Positions 39,279-50,200 of a DNA stretch of 64,000 nt are shown here, in pieces. How positions within the stretch are numbered: position 1 is the stretch's first letter; each line of letters starts with the position of its first letter. Source of the DNA: Prochlorococcus marinus str. GP2 (GTDB taxonomy: Bacteria > Cyanobacteriota > Cyanobacteriia > PCC-6307 > Cyanobiaceae); NCBI RefSeq assembly GCF_000759885.1, contig NZ_JNAH01000004.1, positions 186,001 through 250,000 of the forward strand. Direction: 5' to 3'. The notes under the pieces were generated by a model that was not told the DNA's origin, searched no databases, and saw only the letters and a list, made by a program, of their open reading frames with translations. The translations under genes and the position numbers were made by a program.

Positions 39279-41237
39279 ATGAGTAATTCCTCTATTGAAA
39301 AAATAGATAACAAATATAATTTTAAAATTGAATATAAATTAATTAATAATAAGGAGTTATTAAAATCAAGGTTATCCGAAATTCCAAAGTCATCTGGTTG
39401 TTATCTTTTTAAAGATATTGATAGTAATTTACTTTATATCGGTAAATCTAAAAAACTACGTAGTAGAGTAAGTAGTTATTTCAATAATTATTCAGATTTA
39501 ACGCCCAGATTAAGTTTGATGGTTCGTCAAATAACTGAAATAGAAATAATAGTCACAGATAGCGAATATGAAGCATTAAATTTAGAGTCAAATTTAATTA
39601 AAACAAACAAACCATACTTTAATATTCTTTTAAAGGATGATAAGAAATATCCATATCTTTGTATAACTTGGAGTGAAAAATATCCTCGAATATTTATTAC
39701 AAGAAGAAGAAGAAATAGAAATAATTTAGATAGATATTATGGACCTTATGTTGATGTCGGATTATTAAGGAGAACATTATTTACGATAAAAAAAATATTT
39801 CCACTTAGACAAAGACCAAGGCCAGTCTATAAAGATAGAACTTGTTTGAATTATTCAATAGGAAGATGTCCAGGTGTCTGCCAAGAAGTTATATCATCTG
39901 ACGATTATAAAAAAATAATGAAACAAGTATCTATGATATTTCAGGGAAGAAATGATGACTTAGAAATATTTTTACAAAAAAAAATGCAGCAATTTTCAAA
40001 TGATTTAGACTATGAGAATGCAGCAAAAATAAGGGACCAAATTTCAGGTTTAAAATTATTAACTGAATCACAAAAAATATCAATACCAGATTCTTCAATT
40101 AATAGAGATATCTTTGGAATAGTTTCAGAAAAAAATGTAGCTAGTATACAAATTTTCCAAATGAGATCTGGTAAGCTCATTGGGAGAATTGGCTATAGTC
40201 AAAAATTAAATAATGAAGATGAAAATCTAATTCTACAAAAGATATTAGAAGAGCATTATATGAATGTTGAAGCTGTAGAAATACCATCAGAAATTCTTAT
40301 TCAATATAACCTTCCAAAACAAGCAACCATAGAGGATTGGTTAACGGATCTAAGAAAAAAGAAAGTAAAAATCTTAATCCCAAAAAGAAATAAAAAACAT
40401 GAAACTGTAGAAATGGTTTTAAAAAATGCGAAATTGGAATTAGATAGAATAATAAATGGGATACAAGATAATGAATCATCAATTGAGGATCTTGCCCAAA
40501 TACTTGAATTAAGCGAACAACCTAAAAGAATTGAAGGTTATGATATAAGCCATATTCAAGGTAGTGACCCTGTAGCATCACAAGTCGTTTTTATTGATGG
40601 GATTCCTTCTAAACAGCATTATAGGAAATATAAAATTAAAGATCCAAACATTGTTGTAGGACATAGTGATGATTTTGCTTCGATATATGAAGTAATACAT
40701 AGAAGGTTTAAAAAATGGTCAAGATTTAAAGAAAACGGAGGGGATTTTTCAATATTAAATGATAAAACGAATAGTAAATTAGACAATGAACTTCTATCAG
40801 ATTGGCCTGATTTAATAATGATTGATGGAGGAAAAGGACAGTTAAATGCAGCTATTAAAGCATTAAAAGAATTAAATCTTGAAGAAGAAGTAACTATATG
40901 TTCATTAGCAAAAAAACATGAAGAAATATTTATTCCAGGCTTTACTAAGTCTCTTGATACTGACGAAAATCAAAAAGGAGTTCTTCTATTAAGAAGGGTA
41001 AGAGATGAAGCACATAGATTTGCATTATCTTTTCATAGAGACAAAAGATCTAAGAGAATGAATAGATCTCAATTGTCCCAAATCAGTGGATTAGGACCAT
41101 CAAGAATAAGAGAATTGCTTGAGCATTTTAAATCAATAGACGCGATAAGAATAGCTAGTAAAGAGGATTTATCAAAAGTTAAAGGACTTGGAAAAAATTC
41201 AGTAAATGATATATATGAATATTTTAACGAGTTATAA
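39279..41237 (+). CDS. uvrC: Excinuclease ABC subunit C
   Basis: 652 residues, the nuclease of nucleotide excision repair. Domains in order: GIY-YIG nuclease (SSGCYLFKD and LLYIGKSKKLRSRV), a cysteine cluster (RTCLNYSIGRCPGVC), the UVR helix (YENAAKIRDQISGLK), an RNase H-like nuclease (EGYDISHIQGSDPVAS, MIDGGKGQL), and a C-terminal helix-hairpin-helix pair (ISGLGPSRIRELLEHF, VKGLGKNSVNDI). All catalytic blocks are intact. Confidence 0.97.
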   Translation: MSNSSIEKIDNKYNFKIEYKLINNKELLKSRLSEIPKSSGCYLFKDIDSNLLYIGKSKKLRSRVSSYFNNYSDLTPRLSLMVRQITEIEIIVTDSEYEALNLESNLIKTNKPYFNILLKDDKKYPYLCITWSEKYPRIFITRRRRNRNNLDRYYGPYVDVGLLRRTLFTIKKIFPLRQRPRPVYKDRTCLNYSIGRCPGVCQEVISSDDYKKIMKQVSMIFQGRNDDLEIFLQKKMQQFSNDLDYENAAKIRDQISGLKLLTESQKISIPDSSINRDIFGIVSEKNVASIQIFQMRSGKLIGRIGYSQKLNNEDENLILQKILEEHYMNVEAVEIPSEILIQYNLPKQATIEDWLTDLRKKKVKILIPKRNKKHETVEMVLKNAKLELDRIINGIQDNESSIEDLAQILELSEQPKRIEGYDISHIQGSDPVASQVVFIDGIPSKQHYRKYKIKDPNIVVGHSDDFASIYEVIHRRFKKWSRFKENGGDFSILNDKTNSKLDNELLSDWPDLIMIDGGKGQLNAAIKALKELNLEEEVTICSLAKKHEEIFIPGFTKSLDTDENQKGVLLLRRVRDEAHRFALSFHRDKRSKRMNRSQLSQISGLGPSRIRELLEHFKSIDAIRIASKEDLSKVKGLGKNSVNDIYEYFNEL

Positions 41238-41325
41238 ATATTAATTAATTTTTGAAAAATAGATTTATTGATACTGTTAAATATAACTATATTAAAAATA
41301 TATATTTTTAAATTAATCTAGTAAT

Positions 41326-41892
41326 TTGGCAGCTGAAGCATATCTCTGGTTTAAATCACTTCACATTATTGGTGTAATCGTTTGGTTTGCGGGCCTTTTT
41401 TATTTAGTAAGACTTTTCATATATCATGAAGAATCTAAAAATATGGATAATGAATTAAAAATTGCCTTTAATAAACAATACACCTTGATGGAAAAAAGGC
41501 TGGCGAATATAATCACAACACCTGGGATGATATTAGCTTTAAGTATGGCTATATGTATGGTTATTATGCAACCAAGTTGGTTAAGTGAGAAGTGGTTACA
41601 AATTAAAATTTCTTTTGTTTTAGGATTAGTAATTTATCATTCTTACTGTTACAAAATAATGTATTCATTACAAAATGGTACTTCAACCATTTCAGCAAAA
41701 AACCTTAGATTATTAAATGAATTGCCTACTTTATTATTATTTATAATTGTACTTTTAGTTATTTTTAAAAATAATTTTCCAACTAGTGTTGCTACATGGA
41801 GCGTAGTTGGACTAATTATTTTCATATTGGCTTCAATACAATTATATGCAAAGATTAGAAAGAAAAATGAGAATTCATTAAGTAATGAATAG
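41326..41892 (+). CDS. hemJ: Protoporphyrinogen oxidase HemJ
   Basis: 188 residues with four membrane helices. HemJ oxidises protoporphyrinogen IX in the common haem/chlorophyll pathway. Signature positions are WFKSLHIIGVIVWFAGLFYLVRLF with the conserved histidine, TTPGMILALSMA, KISFVLGLVIYHSYC with the lysine and histidine, and LRLLNELPTLLL. The start is TTG at 41326; the frame has a TAA at 41314 and no other start codon between. It overlaps the PHP gene by 8 bases. Confidence 0.92.
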   Translation: MAAEAYLWFKSLHIIGVIVWFAGLFYLVRLFIYHEESKNMDNELKIAFNKQYTLMEKRLANIITTPGMILALSMAICMVIMQPSWLSEKWLQIKISFVLGLVIYHSYCYKIMYSLQNGTSTISAKNLRLLNELPTLLLFIIVLLVIFKNNFPTSVATWSVVGLIIFILASIQLYAKIRKKNENSLSNE

Positions 41893-42532
41893 GGAAGACT
41901 TAGTAAAATTAACTTCCAATATCAATAAAAATAGTTGTCCTAAAAATATTAATTTTCACTGTCATACAAAATTTAGTGATGGAAGTTTAGAACCATATGA
42001 ACTTTTAGAACAAGCTTATAAAAATAACTTGAAATTTTTATCAATAACCGATCATCATACAATTAAAGCTCATGAATATATAAAAAAAAATAATATACTC
42101 AAAAAATATCCTAAAGATTCTTTTACATTAATTTCGGGAATAGAAATTAATTGTTTGATTCTGGGATGTTTAGTACATGTAATTGGATTGGGAATAGATA
42201 TAAAAAGTAAATACCTAAATCCCTACATCCTTGGAGAGTCTCCAATAGGTAATGATTTAAATATTAAATCAGTTATTAAAGCAATAAATTTAGCTGGTGG
42301 TTTATCATTTCTTGCACACCCAGCGAGATACAGGATTCCCTTTAATAAATTAATTCCAGAGGCCAAAATACAAGGTATTGATGGAATAGAGGTTTGGTAC
42401 GATTATGAACTTAATGAAGTATGGAATCCTAGTTTATTTGTTTGTTCAGAAATAGATAAATTAGCAGATAAATATTCAATGCTAAAAACATGCGGAACAG
42501 ATAGTCATGGACTTTCGTTATTAGGTAGATAA
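41885..42532 (+). CDS. PHP-domain metal-dependent phosphoesterase
   Basis: 215 residues. Metal-binding motifs of the PHP superfamily are visible in order: FHCHTKFSDGS, ITDHHTIKAHEYI, ISGIEINC, FLAHPARYR and GTDSHG. Related proteins include histidinol phosphatase, the nuclease domain of DNA polymerase III and 3',5'-nucleoside-bisphosphate phosphatase; the substrate here is not certain. The start overlaps the end of hemJ (8 bases), and the stop lies one base from convergent cobN. Confidence 0.85.
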   Translation: MNREDLVKLTSNINKNSCPKNINFHCHTKFSDGSLEPYELLEQAYKNNLKFLSITDHHTIKAHEYIKKNNILKKYPKDSFTLISGIEINCLILGCLVHVIGLGIDIKSKYLNPYILGESPIGNDLNIKSVIKAINLAGGLSFLAHPARYRIPFNKLIPEAKIQGIDGIEVWYDYELNEVWNPSLFVCSEIDKLADKYSMLKTCGTDSHGLSLLGR

Positions 42533-42533
42533 T

Positions 42534-45500
42534 TCAGAATTCGTTTTTTTCAATTATTGAATCAGTATTAATAATTATGTTCTTTAAATTTTCAATGACA
42601 TCTAATGAACAATTATTCCACATTTTTCTATTGACAATTTCAAGTAATCTTTGTGCAATATCTCTTAAAGCCCATGGATTATTCTCTAGAAAGAAATTCC
42701 TAAGATCTATATCACATAACCATGATTTATAAACTTCCTCATAACACCAATCTGAGACTACTTCAGTAGAAGCATCAAAAGCATATAAGTAATCTAGTGT
42801 AGCTGAAAATTCAAACGCTCCTTTATAACCATTATCCTTCATTCCATTTATCCATTTAGGGTTAAGTATTCTTGATATAACAACTGTATTAATTTCATCT
42901 TGTAATTTTGAAATTTTAGATAATCCAAATTTTGATAAATCACCATGATACATTTCAGGTAATTTACCGCTCAATTTTTTTACTGCTGAAGATAATCCAC
43001 CCTGAAACTGATAATAATCATCAGAATCTAAAATATCATGTTCCTTATTATCTTGGTTATGAACAACTAACTGCACATTTTTAAGTGCATTTTCTAATGA
43101 TTTTTTATCCTCTATAGGTTCAAGATTATCACTGTAAATCCACTTACTCCAATTAAGAAAAGATTCTCCAAAATCATCAATATTTTCCCAATTAGAATTT
43201 GAAATTAGTTCTTGCAGACCAGCTCCATATGAACCTGGCGCTGACCCAAATATACGATTAATTGAATCACCATCCCTTGATGCCCCAGCAAGAGGGTTAA
43301 ATTTATCATCCTCATTAAGATTAGAAACAAGATTTATTGCTTTAGAAGTTAATTTAACTAACTGTGGAAATGCATCTCTAAACATTCCCGAAATCCTTAA
43401 AGTAACATCAACCCTTGGTCTTTCGAGAACAGATAAAGGAATGATTTCTAGATCTACTACTCTTCTTGAAGGCCCATCCCAAATAGGCTTTACTCCTAAT
43501 AAATATAGTATTTGACAAATGTCTTCACCACCATTTCTCATTGTGGATGTTGCCCATACAGATATTGCTATATTTTTTAAATCTTCTCCATTATCTTGTT
43601 TGTATAAATCAAGTATTTGTGAAGCGGATTGACAACCAACACACCATGCTGATTCAGTTGGCAGTCCTCTCGAATCAATTGAAAAGAAATTCTTACCAGT
43701 GGGTAAAGCTTCAGTTTTACCTCTCGTAGGAGCTCCAGATGGACCACTTTTTACATATTGTCCATTTAATGAATTAATAAATGATAATCTCTCATTATAT
43801 GAAGAATTAATGATTGGATATAGAATCTCTTTTTTTAATAATAAAAAATACTTATTATGTTGTTTTTCATTAAAAAAATAGTCTATTATTTTCTGATTTT
43901 TATATTTTTCTAAATTATTTATATTGGTATTCTTTTTGTAAAAAAACAAATATATTAAATACTTTGCTTGTTGTTCCAAAAAATCAATAGCCATTCTAAA
44001 ATTTAAAATGTTTTTGTTGGAAAAAGTCAATAATATTTTTTTATCCTTTTCACTAAACTTTTGATTATAGTTGTTTGTCCAAGGATCCAAATCTAGTTTT
44101 AAATGTTTTGCTATATATTGAACAATCCCAATTCGATTGGCATTTGGCACTCTAGCGATACACAAGAATAAATTTATTTCATTAATGTCATTCTGCCTTT
44201 TACCAAAAATATGCAAACCTGTCCTAATTTGAGATTCTTTAATTTTGCAAAGAAAAGAATCAATCTCTTCAATTTGATTATTTTTATTATTAAAAGTGAT
44301 TTCGTTAAAATCTTTTTTAATTAATTCAAAAATGGATTTTTCTATAAAATCAATCCGATTAGAATCTAATAATTTTGCTTCAAAATATTCGTCTAAATAA
44401 TTTTCTAATATTGAATATTTTCCATATAATTCTGACCTATCCAAAGGAGGGGTTAAATGATCAATAATTGTTGCTGCAGTTCTTCTTTTAGCTTGGGATC
44501 CTTCTCCAGGATCATTTACGATAAATGGATATATATTTGGTATTGCTGGACAAATAATATTTGGAAAACATTTATTACTGAGACCTATAGATTTGCCAGG
44601 TAACCATTCAACAGTACCATGTTTACCAATATGGCAAATTGCATTTGCGTTAAAAACTTTTTCAATCCAAAAATATTGTGCTAAATATCTGTGGGGAGGT
44701 GGAAGATCGGGAGAATGAATATCTCTATCAGTGAAAGCGTCATAACCTCGTTGAGGTTGAATCAATAATGTTATTTTTCCAAATCTAATACCATTTATTG
44801 AGAAGCCTTCATTATCAAGATCGATCGCATCTGATGGTTTGCCCCAACGGTTAACAATAATATTTTTTGGTTCAAGTTCTAAATAATTCCAATACTTTAA
44901 ATATTCACGAAGTGGTAAGTAATCTAATGGTTTATTATTTTGAGATTCAAGATCATTAGTTCTAGTTTTTATAAGTATTGACATTAATTCCGAAGAATCT
45001 TGAGGATAATTACAAGATCCAAGATCATAACCTTCTTCTTTTAACCAGTTAAGAATATTAATTATCGAAGATGGTGTATTAAGACCAACACCATTACCGA
45101 TTCTTCCATTCTTTACTGGATAATTACTTATTATTAAACAAATTTTTTTATCAAAATTATTAAGTTTTTGAAGTTTCACATAATTTGTTGCGAATTTTGA
45201 AATCCATTTAATACCTACTTGATCAGCTTTGTAACTGCTTATTTCACTGTAGAGAGTATTTTTTTCAGAAATTATTTCTTTAAATGCTGAAGGACAGGTA
45301 GTAATCCTTCCATCAAATTCAGGAATAATTATTTGCATTAATAAATCAGATGAATTCATTCCAATGGATGAATCTAACCATTTTTTTCTTGATCTATTTG
45401 AAGAGAGAAGCTGCAAAATTGGAATTTTAAGAGAAGTAAAAATATTTGTAGAATTTTCAATTAATTCGTTATTTTTGATTTGAGATGAAGAAAATGAAGT

Positions 45501-46271
45501 TGTGGTAATTATTAATTTAATATCTTCCTTTTTAAAAATATCTATTAATTTCTTTTGAATAATATGATCTTTTAGTGTGGAAATAAATAACGTTTTAGGC
45601 GATAGTCCGCATCTTCGTAACTGCAAGTTAAGTTTTTCGTTTACTTCAATTTCATTAGCCAAAAAAAGTGATTTATAGGATATTATTCCTATCTTTTCGC
45701 CTTCTTCAATTTTCCAATCATATAAATAAGGATCTGCATAAAAACTAATATTCAAAAACTCATCAGGAATTAATGTTTCATTTAACTTTAGATAATTTAA
45801 ACAATTAAGAAATTTTCTATAATTGTCCATTCCTCCCGACCGAAGTAATCTAGAAATATTTAATGCAATATTTTTATCTATACTACTTATTTCACTTAAG
45901 GAAACTTCCTGATCAACGGTACCTGATAGGATTACTAACTTCCTTTTTTTATTGACTGCTTGCCAATTTAAAAGTTGTTCAATTCCATAGTTCCATGTAC
46001 CTTTATCTCCAAAAATTCTTAGTATGACAACTTTTGCATAATTAATTGTTTTTAATAAATAATTATCTATTTGAGCTGAGGAATTTAAATTAGAAATTTC
46101 TAAAGCTCTTATATTATTTTTTAATGAAGCAAATTCCTTTTCTAACAATAAGTTTGATATGAGATTTAAATCAGCTTTGACACTTGTTATAAAAATAAAA
46201 TCTGCCGCTGGTTGCTCAATAAAATCATCCTTATTCTTTTCATTTCCTGCTATATTTAATATCCTGTGCAT
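42534..46271 (-). CDS. cobN: Cobaltochelatase subunit CobN
   Basis: 1245 residues, the large subunit of the aerobic-pathway cobalt chelatase, of the CobN/magnesium-chelatase H family. Visible blocks include IGNGVGLNTPSS, DIHSPDLPPPHRYLAQYFW, AICHIGKHGTVEWLPGKSIGLS, GEGSQAKRRTAATIIDHL, and ESAWCVGCQSASQILDLY. It differs from ChlH by these CobN-type motifs; the Mg chelatase genes are not in this window. It implies de novo cobalamin (or pseudocobalamin) synthesis, consistent with cobU and metH nearby. It is divergent from ilvE. Confidence 0.93.
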   Translation of the reverse strand: MHRILNIAGNEKNKDDFIEQPAADFIFITSVKADLNLISNLLLEKEFASLKNNIRALEISNLNSSAQIDNYLLKTINYAKVVILRIFGDKGTWNYGIEQLLNWQAVNKKRKLVILSGTVDQEVSLSEISSIDKNIALNISRLLRSGGMDNYRKFLNCLNYLKLNETLIPDEFLNISFYADPYLYDWKIEEGEKIGIISYKSLFLANEIEVNEKLNLQLRRCGLSPKTLFISTLKDHIIQKKLIDIFKKEDIKLIITTTSFSSSQIKNNELIENSTNIFTSLKIPILQLLSSNRSRKKWLDSSIGMNSSDLLMQIIIPEFDGRITTCPSAFKEIISEKNTLYSEISSYKADQVGIKWISKFATNYVKLQKLNNFDKKICLIISNYPVKNGRIGNGVGLNTPSSIINILNWLKEEGYDLGSCNYPQDSSELMSILIKTRTNDLESQNNKPLDYLPLREYLKYWNYLELEPKNIIVNRWGKPSDAIDLDNEGFSINGIRFGKITLLIQPQRGYDAFTDRDIHSPDLPPPHRYLAQYFWIEKVFNANAICHIGKHGTVEWLPGKSIGLSNKCFPNIICPAIPNIYPFIVNDPGEGSQAKRRTAATIIDHLTPPLDRSELYGKYSILENYLDEYFEAKLLDSNRIDFIEKSIFELIKKDFNEITFNNKNNQIEEIDSFLCKIKESQIRTGLHIFGKRQNDINEINLFLCIARVPNANRIGIVQYIAKHLKLDLDPWTNNYNQKFSEKDKKILLTFSNKNILNFRMAIDFLEQQAKYLIYLFFYKKNTNINNLEKYKNQKIIDYFFNEKQHNKYFLLLKKEILYPIINSSYNERLSFINSLNGQYVKSGPSGAPTRGKTEALPTGKNFFSIDSRGLPTESAWCVGCQSASQILDLYKQDNGEDLKNIAISVWATSTMRNGGEDICQILYLLGVKPIWDGPSRRVVDLEIIPLSVLERPRVDVTLRISGMFRDAFPQLVKLTSKAINLVSNLNEDDKFNPLAGASRDGDSINRIFGSAPGSYGAGLQELISNSNWENIDDFGESFLNWSKWIYSDNLEPIEDKKSLENALKNVQLVVHNQDNKEHDILDSDDYYQFQGGLSSAVKKLSGKLPEMYHGDLSKFGLSKISKLQDEINTVVISRILNPKWINGMKDNGYKGAFEFSATLDYLYAFDASTEVVSDWCYEEVYKSWLCDIDLRNFFLENNPWALRDIAQRLLEIVNRKMWNNCSLDVIENLKNIIINTDSIIEKNEF

Positions 46272-46343
46272 TTTTATATATAAATAAGGTTTAGAATACG
46301 TAAGTAGGATAAAACAAGTTTACCTTAATTAAATAAATTGAAT

Positions 46344-47258
46344 ATGCATGAATTTCTTCCATACGCCTGGTTCGAAGGTAAATGTATTCCATTTAAAGAA
46401 GCAAAAATATCTATAGCTACTCATGCACTACATTATGGTACCGCTGCATTTGGAGGAATGCGAGCGATACCTAACCCTACAAATAAAGAAGAATTCCTTT
46501 TATTTAGAACTGATAAACACATAAAAAGATTATCTCAAAGTGCAAAATTACTCTTAACTGATATTTCTGAAGAATATATTTTTAAAGCCATAGAGGAAGT
46601 TATAAAAAGAAATAAGCCAGAAAAGCCTATTTATATTAGACCATTCGTATATACAAGCGATTTAGGTATAGCTCCAAGGTTACACAATATTGAAACAGAT
46701 TTCTTTATGTATTGTATTGAACTAGGAGATTATCTATCCCCAGATGGAGTTTCTTGTAGAATGAGTAGTTGGACTAGACAAGAAGATAGATCTCTCCCAT
46801 TAAGAGGAAAAATAAGTGGGGCTTATATTACTAGTTCTTTAGCTAAAACAGAAGCTAGTTTATCGGGTTTTGATGAAGCCTTGTTATTAAATTCAAGTGG
46901 TAAGGTAAGCGAAGCTAGTGGTATGAATTTATTTATTGTAAGAAATGGAGACTTAATCACTCCTGGTGTGGATCAAGATATCCTTGAAGGGATTACTAGA
47001 GCAAGTGTAATTGAATTAGCAAAATCTTTTGGAATAAATGTAATTGAAAGGCCTGTTGATAAAACAGAATTATTAATAGCAGATGAAGTTTTTTTAACTG
47101 GTACAGCAGCAAAAATTACACCAGTTAAAAAAATTGAATCAAGTGAATTAAATGGTGAAAGACCAATAATGAATAAATTAAAAAGTAAGCTTATAGAAAT
47201 AACAGAAGGTCGTTCTCAAGACTATGATAATTGGGTAACAAGAATTTCTCTAAAATAA
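46344..47258 (+). CDS. ilvE: Branched-chain amino acid aminotransferase
   Basis: 304 residues, PLP-dependent fold type IV. The PLP lysine lies in KISGAYITSSLAKTEASLSG, and EASGMNLFIVRNGDLITP and GITRASVIELA are family blocks. It makes or degrades leucine, isoleucine and valine. The ATG at 46344 is chosen over a TTG two codons upstream. The gene sits between divergent cobN and downstream metH, with an 18-base gap to metH. Confidence 0.95.
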   Translation: MHEFLPYAWFEGKCIPFKEAKISIATHALHYGTAAFGGMRAIPNPTNKEEFLLFRTDKHIKRLSQSAKLLLTDISEEYIFKAIEEVIKRNKPEKPIYIRPFVYTSDLGIAPRLHNIETDFFMYCIELGDYLSPDGVSCRMSSWTRQEDRSLPLRGKISGAYITSSLAKTEASLSGFDEALLLNSSGKVSEASGMNLFIVRNGDLITPGVDQDILEGITRASVIELAKSFGINVIERPVDKTELLIADEVFLTGTAAKITPVKKIESSELNGERPIMNKLKSKLIEITEGRSQDYDNWVTRISLK

Positions 47259-47276
47259 ATTAATTTTTAACTAAAA

Positions 47277-50200
47277 ATGGAATCTTTCAGAACCTATTTA
47301 AATAGAGATGAAAAGCCATTAATAATTTTTGACGGAGGTACTGGAACATCTTTTCAGAACTTAAATCTTACTGCCGACGACTTTGGAGGAAAAGAATTAG
47401 AGGGTTGTAATGAAAACCTTGTTTTATCCTCACCAAAGGTCGTTGAAAAGGTTCATAATTCATTCTTAGCAGCTGGTTGTCATGTTATAGAAACTAATAC
47501 TTTTGGAGCCTCATCAATAGTTCTTGATGAATATGATATTGCGGATAAGGCCTATGAGATAAATAAAAATGCTGCATTAATAGCCAAAAAGGCTGCTGCC
47601 AAATATGCATCAGTAGATAAGCCAAGGTTTGTTGCTGGCTCAATTGGACCAACTACTAAATTACCCACGTTAGGGCATATACATTTTGATGAATTAAAGC
47701 AATCATATAAAGAACAAATATATGGTCTTACAGATGGAGGAGTTGATCTTCTTTTAATTGAAACTTGTCAAGATGTATTACAAATTAAATCTGCCTTATT
47801 AGCTTCTAAAGAAGTACTTGATAGTAAAAATATAGATATACCTATAATGGTTTCAATAACAATGGAAACAACAGGTACTATGCTTGTTGGATCTGACATC
47901 GCCTCTGCATTAACAATATTAGAACCATTTAACATAGATATCCTTGGACTGAATTGTGCAACTGGTCCAGAACAAATGAAAGAACATATTAAATATTTAT
48001 CTGAAAATTCTCCTTTCGCTATTAGCTGTATTCCCAATGCAGGACTTCCTGAAAATATTGGTGGTGTTGCTCACTACAGATTAAAGCCAATAGAATTGAA
48101 GATGCAGTTAATGAATTTTATATATGACTTTAAAGTTCAATTAATAGGTGGATGTTGTGGAACAACACCTGAACATATTAAATATCTTTCTTCAATAATC
48201 GATGAAATTACTTATGACGAAAGGTCTAACAAACTTGGTAATAACAATTTAAGTAGTTATATTCCTTCTGCATCATCAATATATAATTCTGTACCGTACA
48301 AACAAGACAATTCTATTTTGATTGTAGGAGAAAGATTAAATGCAAGTGGATCTAAAAAGGTAAGGGAGTTATTAAATAACGACGATTGGGATGGACTAGT
48401 TTCAATTGCCAAGCAACAACAAAAAGAAAATGCACACGTTCTTGATGTGAATGTTGATTATGTGGGGAGAGACGGAGTGAAAGATATGAAAGAAATAACT
48501 TCAAGACTAGTCACCAATATAAATTTGCCATTAATGATTGACTCTACAGATGCTGACAAAATGGAAAGTGGATTAAAGTCAGCTGGTGGTAAATGTATTA
48601 TAAATTCAACCAATTACGAAGATGGCAATGAAAGATTTGATCAAGTACTAAATTTAGCCTTAGGGTATGGTTCAGGTCTTGTTGTAGGAACTATTGATGA
48701 AGATGGAATGGCAAGGAATGCAGATAAAAAATATAACATTGTAAAACGAGCGCTTAATAGAACTAGAGAATGTGGCTTGTCAGATTATGAGCTATTTTTT
48801 GATCCATTAGCTCTGCCAATATCTACTGGGATAGAAGAAGATAGATTAAACGCTAAAGAAACAATTACTGCTATATCAAAAATTCGTGAAAATTTCCCAG
48901 ATATTCACATCATACTGGGGATATCAAACATTAGTTTTGGTCTTTCACCATTATCAAGAATTAATCTAAATTCAATATTTTTAGATGAATGCATTAAAGC
49001 AGGATTGGATTCTGCTATCATCGCACCAAATAAAATTTTGCCATTATCAAAAATTTCTGAAGAAACTAAAAAGCTTTGCTTAGATTTGATATATGACAAA
49101 AGAGAATTTGAAGATGATATTTGTATTTATGATCCATTAGTAGAATTAACAAAGGCTTTTCAAGATTTATCTATTCAAGATTTTAAAAAAGCATCTATAG
49201 AAAATAAAAACCTAACTCTGGAAGAAAGTCTAAAAAACCATATTATTGATGGAGAAAAAATAGGTTTAGAGGATCAATTAAATAAAGCTTTAAAAAAATA
49301 TAAACCTCTTGAAATAATTAATACTTTTTTACTTGATGGGATGAAAGTTGTAGGAGATTTATTTGGTTCAGGTCAAATGCAATTGCCATTTGTACTCCAA
49401 TCAGCAGAAACAATGAAATTTGCTGTTTCAATTTTAGAACCATATATGGAAACTGTAGATGAAAACATATCAAATGGAAAACTCTTAATTGCAACTGTCA
49501 AAGGCGATGTTCATGATATCGGAAAAAATTTGGTTGATATAATACTTACAAATAATGGTTATGACGTTATAAATCTTGGAATAAAGCAAGATGTTTCGGC
49601 AATTATAGATGCACAAAAGAAGCACAATGCAGATTGCATCGCTATGAGCGGATTACTTGTTAAATCAACTGCTTTTATGAAAGATAATTTAGAGGCCTTT
49701 AATAATGAAGATATTACTGTACCAGTAATATTAGGAGGCGCAGCCTTAACCCCAAAATTTGTAAATGAGGACTGCAGCAAAATATATAAGGGGAAAATAT
49801 TGTACGGAAAAGATGCGTTCACTGATCTTAAATTTATGAATGAATATATGGATAATAAAAAAAAGGGTAATTGGTCAAATACAGAGGGGTTCATTAACAA
49901 TGAGGGGATAAATATTAATTTAGCCTCATCAAAATCCAACTCTCAAGCTGTTAAAAAATCAATACCTATAGATAAAGAGACTTCTAAATTAAATTTAAAA
50001 GAAAATTTTACAAGATCTAAATTTATAAATGAAGAAGAACCAATTCAAGCTCCTTTCTTGGGAACGAAAGTCTTGAAAGACGATGATATAGATTTAAATA
50101 AGTTAATTTTTTATTTAGATAGAAAGGCTCTTTTTAGCGGACAATGGCAAATAAAAAAAGGAAAAAACCAAAGCGTAGATGAATACAATAACTATTTGGA

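Noticed and set aside
46272-46343. Cobalamin riboswitch near cobN/ilvE/metH
   Set aside because: The gaps (72 bases between cobN and ilvE, 18 between ilvE and metH) are too short and show no B12-box sequence.
48905-49939. Antisense frames inside metH (64-126 codons)
   Set aside because: They overlap the fully conserved metH, have no start context, and encode generic hydrophobic sequence.
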